From contig CAWDJV010000005.1 of assembly GCA_963802795.1 (NCBI GenBank), forward strand, positions 558,001-622,000: a stretch of DNA of 64,000 bases, in the 5' to 3' direction. Numbering within the stretch: the first letter of the stretch is position 1; the number at the start of each line of letters is the position of its first letter. The DNA is from JAIBJN01 sp963802795 (GTDB taxonomy: Bacteria; Actinomycetota; Thermoleophilia; Gaiellales; Gaiellaceae). This document shows, one piece after another, positions 59,218 to 64,000 of the stretch. A program made the translations under genes and the position numbers. The notes under the pieces are model-generated. The model made no database searches and was not told where the DNA came from. It was given only the letters and a program-made list of their open reading frames with translations.

Positions 59218-59994
59218 ATGTCGCTGCTCGAGATCAGGAATCTGTACGTCGCCACCGAGGACGGCACCGAGATCGTCCGCGGCCTCGACCTCTCGGTGGG
59301 CTCGAACGAGGTGCACGCGATCATGGGACCGAACGGGTCGGGCAAGTCGACCCTCGCGTACGCCCTCATGGGCCACCCGGCCTACGAGATCACCGAGGGC
59401 GACATCCTCTTCGACGGCGAGTCGATCCTCGAGCTGGGCGCCGACGAGCGCGCGCAGCGAGGTCTCTTCCTCGCGTTCCAGTACCCGCACGCGGTCCCGG
59501 GCGTGACCGTCGCGAGCTTCCTCCGCTCGGCGCTGAACGCGATGCGCAAGGCGCGGAACGACGGCGAGGAAGACCCGATCAAGATTCCCGAGTTTCGCAA
59601 GCAGCTCGACGCCGCGATGAGCGAGCTCAAGGTTCCGAAGGAGATGGCGGGCCGCTACCTGAACGACGGCTTCTCGGGCGGTGAGAAGAAGCGCGTCGAG
59701 ATCCTCCAGATGGCGCTCCTCGGCCCGCGCATCGCGGTGCTCGACGAGACGGACTCGGGTCTCGACATCGACGCGCTTCGCATCGTCGCGAGTGGGGTAC
59801 GTAGGCTCGTGGGGCCCGAGATGGGCGCTCTCGTGATCACCCACTACCAGCGAATCCTCAACTACATTCAGCCCGACTACGTGCATGTGTTCGTGGACGG
59901 GCGTATCGTTCGTGAAGGCGGGCCCGAGCTCGCCGAGCAACTAGAGGCCGAGGGCTACGAGGCCTTCGGCGTAACCGAGGAGGCGAGAGCCTAG
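59218..59994 (+). CDS. sufC: Fe-S cluster assembly ATPase SufC
   Basis: A 258-residue ABC-type ATPase: Walker A GPNGSGKSTLAYALMGH, Q-loop LAFQYPHAVPG, signature FSGGEKKRVEILQ, Walker B AVLDETDSGLDIDAL with the SufC-type DETDSGLD, and ITHYQRILNYI. It powers the SufBCD scaffold that assembles Fe-S clusters. ATG 59218 lies after AAAAGG and an AGGTGG 11 nt away; the TAG stop directly abuts the sufB ATG. Confidence 0.96.
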   Translation: MSLLEIRNLYVATEDGTEIVRGLDLSVGSNEVHAIMGPNGSGKSTLAYALMGHPAYEITEGDILFDGESILELGADERAQRGLFLAFQYPHAVPGVTVASFLRSALNAMRKARNDGEEDPIKIPEFRKQLDAAMSELKVPKEMAGRYLNDGFSGGEKKRVEILQMALLGPRIAVLDETDSGLDIDALRIVASGVRRLVGPEMGALVITHYQRILNYIQPDYVHVFVDGRIVREGGPELAEQLEAEGYEAFGVTEEARA

Positions 59995-61407
59995 ATGGCC
60001 ACGCCGGAAACCCAGGTCGTCGCGGAGATCGGCAACGAGTATCGCTACGGCTTCCACGATCCGGAGGAGTACTTCTTCAAGTCGGGCCGCGGGCTCAACC
60101 CGGAGGTCGTCGCGATGATCTCCGAGCACAAGGACGAGCCCGACTGGATGCGCAAGTTCCGTCTCAAGTCGCTCGAGTACTTCCGCGCGCGGCCACTGCC
60201 GCAGTGGGGCGGGAACCTGAACGAGATCGACTTCGAGAACATGTACTACTACATCCGGCCGACCGAGAAGCAGGCGACGAATTGGGAGGACCTGCCGGTC
60301 GACATCAAGCAGACCTGGGACCGCCTCGGGATTCCGGAAGCCGAGAAGAAGTACCTGGCCGGCGTCGGCGCCCAGTACGAGTCCGAGGTCGTCTACCACA
60401 AGCTGCAGGCTGAGCTCGAGGCGAAGGGCGTGCTCTTCCTCGACATGGACTCCGGCCTGCGCGAGCACGAGGAGCTCGTCAAGCAGTACTTCGGCACGAT
60501 CATCCCGCAGAACGACAACAAGTTCGCCGCGCTCAACTCGGCCGTGTGGTCGGGCGGCTCGTTCATCTACGTGCCGCCGGGCGTGTCGATCGACATGCCG
60601 CTCCAGGCCTATTTCCGCATCAACGCGGAGAACATGGGCCAGTTCGAGCGCACGCTGATCATCGTCGACGAGGGCGCGTACGTGCATTACGTCGAGGGCT
60701 GCACCGCCCCGATCTACACCACCGACTCGCTCCACTCGGCGGTCGTCGAGATCATCGTCAAGCCGGGCGGGCGCTGCCGGTACACGACGATCCAGAACTG
60801 GTCGAACAACGTCTACAACCTCGTCACGAAGCGCGCGGTCGCCTACGAGAACGCGACCATGGAGTGGGTGGACGGGAACCTCGGCTCCAAGCAGACCATG
60901 AAGTACCCGGCCATCTGGCTCATGGGCGAGGGCGCTCACGGCGAGGTGCTCTCGATCGCCTTCGCCGGCAAGGGCCAGCACCAGGACGCCGGCGGCAAGG
61001 CGGTGCACGTGGCGCCGAACACGACCTCGGTGATCACGTCCAAGTCGATCTCGAAGGACGGAGGCCGCTCGAGCTACCGCGGCCTGCTCGAGGTTGCCAA
61101 GGGGGCGACCGGCGCCCGCTCGAAGGTCGTCTGCGACGCGCTGATCCTCGACGAGGAATCCCGAACCGATACGTACCCGTACATCCAGATCGACGAGAAC
61201 GACGTCGACATCGGCCACGAGGCGACCGTGTCGAAGATCGGCGAGGAGCAGCTCTTCTACCTGATGAGCCGCGGGCTCTCCGAGCCCGAGGCGGCCGCGA
61301 TGATCGTCTCCGGCTTCGTCGAGCCGATCACGAAGGAGCTCCCGCTCGAGTACGCGGTCGAGATGAACCGGCTGATCCAGCTTCAAATGGAAGGCAGTGT
61401 CGGCTAG
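59995..61407 (+). CDS. sufB: Fe-S cluster assembly scaffold SufB
   Basis: A 470-residue SufB. NEYRYGFHDPEEYFFKSGRG at the N-terminus, the right-handed beta-helix core and the conserved Cys in VHYVEGCTAPIYTTDSLHSA. Family C-terminus GLSEPEAAAMIVSGFVEPIT, ending EMNRLIQLQMEGSVG. It starts immediately after the sufC stop. It overlaps the first VOC gene by 11 nt. Confidence 0.97.
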   Translation: MATPETQVVAEIGNEYRYGFHDPEEYFFKSGRGLNPEVVAMISEHKDEPDWMRKFRLKSLEYFRARPLPQWGGNLNEIDFENMYYYIRPTEKQATNWEDLPVDIKQTWDRLGIPEAEKKYLAGVGAQYESEVVYHKLQAELEAKGVLFLDMDSGLREHEELVKQYFGTIIPQNDNKFAALNSAVWSGGSFIYVPPGVSIDMPLQAYFRINAENMGQFERTLIIVDEGAYVHYVEGCTAPIYTTDSLHSAVVEIIVKPGGRCRYTTIQNWSNNVYNLVTKRAVAYENATMEWVDGNLGSKQTMKYPAIWLMGEGAHGEVLSIAFAGKGQHQDAGGKAVHVAPNTTSVITSKSISKDGGRSSYRGLLEVAKGATGARSKVVCDALILDEESRTDTYPYIQIDENDVDIGHEATVSKIGEEQLFYLMSRGLSEPEAAAMIVSGFVEPITKELPLEYAVEMNRLIQLQMEGSVG

Positions 61408-61795
61408 GGGGATCGGCGTCGAGCGCACCGACTTCGTGTCGGTGCCGGTTCGGGACATGGAGCGGGCGAAGCGGTTCTACGCGGAGACGCTCGGGCTCCC
61501 GAGCCCGAACCTCGACGAGGGCGCCTGGCCTGAGTTCGAGACCGGGAATGTCAGCATCTATCTCATGGATCCCACGAACGTCGGCGGCGAGTTCTCCGGT
61601 CCGCACACCGCGAACATCGCGCTGCGCGTGCCCGACGTCGCCGAGGCGCGCCGCCAGCTCGAGGCCAAGGGAGTCGAGTTCGAGGGCGACGTGCTCGACA
61701 CGGGCGTCTGCCACATGGCGTTCTTCCGGGATCCCGACGGCAACGCTCTCATGCTCCACCGCAGGTACGCGCCAACCAGCGGCTCGGCGTCATGA
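61397..61795 (+). CDS. VOC-family (glyoxalase-like) protein within the suf operon
   Basis: A 132-residue VOC fold: FVSVPVRDMERAKRFYAETLGL, WPEFETGNVSIYLMD, IALRVPDVAEARRQLEAKGV and FFRDPDGNALMLHRRYAP. At the positions where catalytic VOC enzymes place metal ligands (His in the first strand, His/Glu later) it has Phe, Asn and Met. So it may bind rather than turn over. GTG 61397 overlaps sufB; its stop overlaps the next VOC gene (ATGA). Confidence 0.88.
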   Translation: MSARGIGVERTDFVSVPVRDMERAKRFYAETLGLPSPNLDEGAWPEFETGNVSIYLMDPTNVGGEFSGPHTANIALRVPDVAEARRQLEAKGVEFEGDVLDTGVCHMAFFRDPDGNALMLHRRYAPTSGSAS

Positions 61796-62163
61796 TCGAG
61801 GTCGAGCGCATCGACTTCGTCCCCATCCCGACGCGCGACCCCGCTCGGGCGCGGAAGTTCTACGGGGAGCTGCTCGGGCTCGAGGAGTCCTCGTCGTCGT
61901 CCGACAGCGTCTGGTTCGAGTTCGAGACCTCAAACGTGACGCTCGGCCTGTGGCAGCCCGAGAAGCTCGGGCGGGAGTTCGTCCCGGCGACCGGCATCGC
62001 CGTCCGCGTGCCGGACGTCGTCGAGGCTCGGAGGAAGCTGGAAGCCGAGGGGGTCGAGTTCAGCGGGGAGACGATCGACTCCGGCGTCTGCCACCTCGCG
62101 TTCTGCAGAGATTTCGACGGCAACGCGCTGATCGTCCACCGGAGGTACGCGCCGCATGAGTAG
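61792..62163 (+). CDS. Second VOC-family protein within the suf operon
   Basis: A 123-residue paralogue of the preceding protein: IDFVPIPTRDPARARKFYGE, WFEFETSNVTLGLWQ, IAVRVPDVVEARRKLEAEGV, FCRDFDGNALIVHRRYAPHE. Again the usual metal-ligand positions are not His/Glu. The two likely arose by tandem duplication and may form a heterodimer. ATG 61792 overlaps the previous stop; the gene overlaps sufD by 8 nt. Confidence 0.88.
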   Translation: MIEVERIDFVPIPTRDPARARKFYGELLGLEESSSSSDSVWFEFETSNVTLGLWQPEKLGREFVPATGIAVRVPDVVEARRKLEAEGVEFSGETIDSGVCHLAFCRDFDGNALIVHRRYAPHE

Positions 62164-63322
62164 GGCCCAGGCGCTCGACCGCTACAACGAGCTGCCGCTT
62201 CCCTCCACCTCGGACGAGCACTGGCGCTTCACCGACCTGCGCGGCTTCGATCCCGAGTCCTACGCCGTGGACGGGAGCGACGCGCGGTCGGTCGCGGACA
62301 GCATGCTCGAGATCGACGCGGCCGCGGTCGCCGACGCAACCGAGGGCGGCATCGAGATCGTCAGTGCGGCCGAGGGGATCACGTTCGCTCCGCTCGTCGA
62401 CCACGAGCTCCTCGGGGCCCTCGTGGGCGCCGAGGACAAGCTGACGGCGCACAACGCGGCCATGTGGCAGCACGGGCTGCTCGTGGAGGTGCCTGCCGGG
62501 CTCGAGCTCGAGAAGCCGCTGTACGTGCGAGTGGGGAGCTCGACTCCGAACGGCTCGCTCTTCTGGCGCCTGCTCGTCGTGGCCGGGGAGGGTGCCCGCT
62601 TCACGCTCATCGAGGAGTCCGCCTCGGCGGATCCCTGGCTGGAGTCCTACTCGAACGCCGTCGCCGAGGTCTTCCTCGAGCGCGGCTCGAAGCTCGAGTA
62701 CGTCTCGATCCAGAATCTGTCCCGGGCGACCTGGCACTTCGCCACCCATCGCGCGCGGGTGGGGCAGGATGCCGAGCTCGACTGGGTCGCGGGCGGTTTC
62801 GGCTCGCGGAAGGGGAAGGTCACGATCGAGAACCGCCTCGCGGGGCAGGGCGCCACCTCCCGGGTCACGGGCGCCTACTTCGCCGACGGCGACCAGCATC
62901 TCGACTACGACACGCTCCAGCAGCACGAGGCGCCGCACACGACCTCCGACTTCGCCTTCAAGGGCGTGCTGCGCGAACGGGCGACGTCGGTCTGGCGCGG
63001 GATGATCAAGGTCGAGCGCGACGCGCAGCGTACGAACGCCTACCAGGAGAACCGCAACCTCCTGCTCTCGCCGGACGCGCACGCGGACTCGATCCCCGGT
63101 CTCGAGATCCTTGCCAACGATGTGCGCTGTACCCACGGCGCCACCGTCTCGCAGGTGAACCGCGACGAGCTCTTCTACTGCATGGCGCGCGGGCTCTCCC
63201 GCGAGGAGGCGCAGCTTCTCATCGTCCGCGGCTTCTACCAGGAGATCTTCGACCGGATCGAGCTCGAGCCGGTCCGGGACGCGCTCCAGAGCGTCCTCGA
63301 AGCGCGCCTCCTGGCGACGTGA
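62156..63322 (+). CDS. sufD: Fe-S cluster assembly protein SufD
   Basis: A 388-residue SufD: EHWRFTDLRGFDPES near the N-terminus, the beta-helix, then HLDYDTLQQHEAPHTTSDFA, FKGVLRERATSVWRGMIKVE, NAYQENRNLLLSPDAHADSI and HGATVSQVNRDELFYCMARG. It forms SufBC2D with the genes upstream. ATG 62156 lies within the second VOC gene. No sufS/sufU/sufT follows in the window; the next gene is a methyltransferase. Confidence 0.95.
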   Translation: MSRAQALDRYNELPLPSTSDEHWRFTDLRGFDPESYAVDGSDARSVADSMLEIDAAAVADATEGGIEIVSAAEGITFAPLVDHELLGALVGAEDKLTAHNAAMWQHGLLVEVPAGLELEKPLYVRVGSSTPNGSLFWRLLVVAGEGARFTLIEESASADPWLESYSNAVAEVFLERGSKLEYVSIQNLSRATWHFATHRARVGQDAELDWVAGGFGSRKGKVTIENRLAGQGATSRVTGAYFADGDQHLDYDTLQQHEAPHTTSDFAFKGVLRERATSVWRGMIKVERDAQRTNAYQENRNLLLSPDAHADSIPGLEILANDVRCTHGATVSQVNRDELFYCMARGLSREEAQLLIVRGFYQEIFDRIELEPVRDALQSVLEARLLAT

Positions 63323-63338
63323 CGCTCGCCGGCGCCCC

Positions 63339-63986
63339 GTGAGCTGCTGCCCGCCGAAGGGCTACGAGAAGCTCTTCGGGGAGCGCTCGGCGCGGCGTGA
63401 CGCGAAGCGGTACCGGCGCAAGGGCCTCGACGACACCGCAAGGCGGATGGTCGACTTCCTCCGCGCACGCGGCCTCGAAGGCGCGACGGTGCTCGAGATC
63501 GGCGGCGGAGTCGGCGCGATCGAGGTGGAGCTTCTCGAGGCCGGCGCCGAGCGCGCCGTGAACGTCGAGCTCTCGCCGTACTACGAGAAGACCGCGCGCG
63601 AGCTGTGGCGTGAGGCAGGTGTCGAGGACCGTGCGGACTATGTGGTGGCGGACGTCGCCGCCGACGGTGCTGACGTCGGGCGGGCGGACGCGGTCGTCAT
63701 GCACAGGGTCGTCTGCTGCTACCCGGACTACGACGCGCTCGTGGGCGCGGCCGCCGAGCGTGCAGGCCGCTACCTCGTCATCAGCTTCCCCCGCGAGAGG
63801 CTCCTCATGCGCGCGGCGTTCGGGGCGGTGAACCTCGTCGCTCGCCTCCTCCGCTGGGAGTACCGCAACTTCTTCCATCCGGTCCCGGGAATCCTGGCAG
63901 CGGGACGGCGCCGGGGCCTGGAGCCGGTCTACGAGGACCGCGACTTCGTCTGGCAGGTCGCGGCCCTCGAGCGCACCGGAGGCTAG
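63339..63986 (+). CDS. Class I SAM-dependent methyltransferase
   Basis: A 215-residue methyltransferase. SAM-binding motif I VLEIGGGVGAIEVELLEAGA, motif II DAVVMHRVVCCYPDYDALVG; the N-terminus SCCPPKGYEKLFGERSARRD carries a CC pair. The build resembles Mg-protoporphyrin methyltransferase-like enzymes of unknown substrate. GTG 63339 is 16 nt after sufD, so it may share the transcript. The gene ends 14 bases before the window edge. Confidence 0.82.
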   Translation: MSCCPPKGYEKLFGERSARRDAKRYRRKGLDDTARRMVDFLRARGLEGATVLEIGGGVGAIEVELLEAGAERAVNVELSPYYEKTARELWREAGVEDRADYVVADVAADGADVGRADAVVMHRVVCCYPDYDALVGAAAERAGRYLVISFPRERLLMRAAFGAVNLVARLLRWEYRNFFHPVPGILAAGRRRGLEPVYEDRDFVWQVAALERTGG

Positions 63987-64000
63987 GCGGCCGGCGGCAC

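Noticed and set aside
1..64000. CRISPR arrays, insertion sequences, prophage
   Set aside because: No short regularly spaced repeats, no transposase, terminase, capsid or integrase motifs; the only long exact repeat is the 335-bp unit inside the DUF11 gene. The PF04020 'holin' is a chromosomal membrane family.

Overview
This 64 kb window is chromosomal DNA from a very GC-rich actinomycete-like bacterium. Gene content (SUF cluster, caa3-type oxidase, TatA/TatC, RmlABCD, MMPL exporter, Hsp20-Lon, MrfA-type helicase, many GTG starts, GTGA/ATGA overlaps) fits a deep-branching Actinomycetota lineage. I lean to Thermoleophilia/Gaiellales, but that is inference from content. I found no phage, transposon, integrase, CRISPR array or rRNA. 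There is one tRNA, tRNA-Lys(CTT).

Layout. 0-5.7 kb: secreted M36 metallopeptidase (left end missing), type II NADH dehydrogenase, LOG-like protein, DUF1272 zinc ribbon, MrfA-type helicase. 5.7-12.9 kb: thiD-thiL, thioredoxin, polyprenol-phosphate mannosyltransferase, PolX, a PLP decarboxylase, trehalose-phosphatase, and a TauE/SafE transporter split into two genes. 12.9-18 kb: secreted M23 peptidase and the hsp20-lon-ytxH unit. 18-29.7 kb: MMPL exporter, macro domain protein, dTDP-rhamnose genes (rmlA, C, D, a phosphotransferase, rmlB), a SpoIID-like secreted protein, and a nucleotide-sugar set (acyltransferase, dehydrogenase, UDP-GlcNAc 2-epimerase). 29.7-37.3 kb: tRNA-Lys and a looser, less operonic stretch with a LuxR regulator, a repeat-rich DUF11 surface protein, a lipoprotein, an ANT(2'')-like nucleotidyltransferase and a TolB-like protein. 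37.3-49.9 kb: GAF-GGDEF cyclase, a two-NBD ABC ATPase with its double-FtsX permease, two LysR regulators, a PQQ-type sugar dehydrogenase, an ECF sigma/anti-sigma pair and an SDR. 49.9-55.1 kb: caa3 oxidase operon (ctaC, ctaD, ctaE) interleaved with USP-like genes. 55.1-59.1 kb: leftward tatA-tatC-amidohydrolase-TPR-STAS-cytochrome c. 59.2-64 kb: sufC-sufB-VOC-VOC-sufD and a methyltransferase.

Expression signals are unusually legible. At many transcription-unit starts a TANNNT hexamer lies 6-9 nt (mostly 6-7) before the start codon, the layout of leaderless mRNA. In three places the -10 begins inside the stop codon of the upstream gene. Four convergent gene pairs end on a shared CTAG, so no terminator can lie between them; three other places have clear hairpins.

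The sequence has many single-base indels in otherwise intact genes (M36 peptidase, NDH-2, helicase, rmlC, response regulator, DUF11 protein, ctaC, cytochrome c, TPR protein, amidohydrolase and others). They cluster, most heavily in the first 2.8 kb, and look more like local assembly error than gene decay. I list such genes as coding and give each break.
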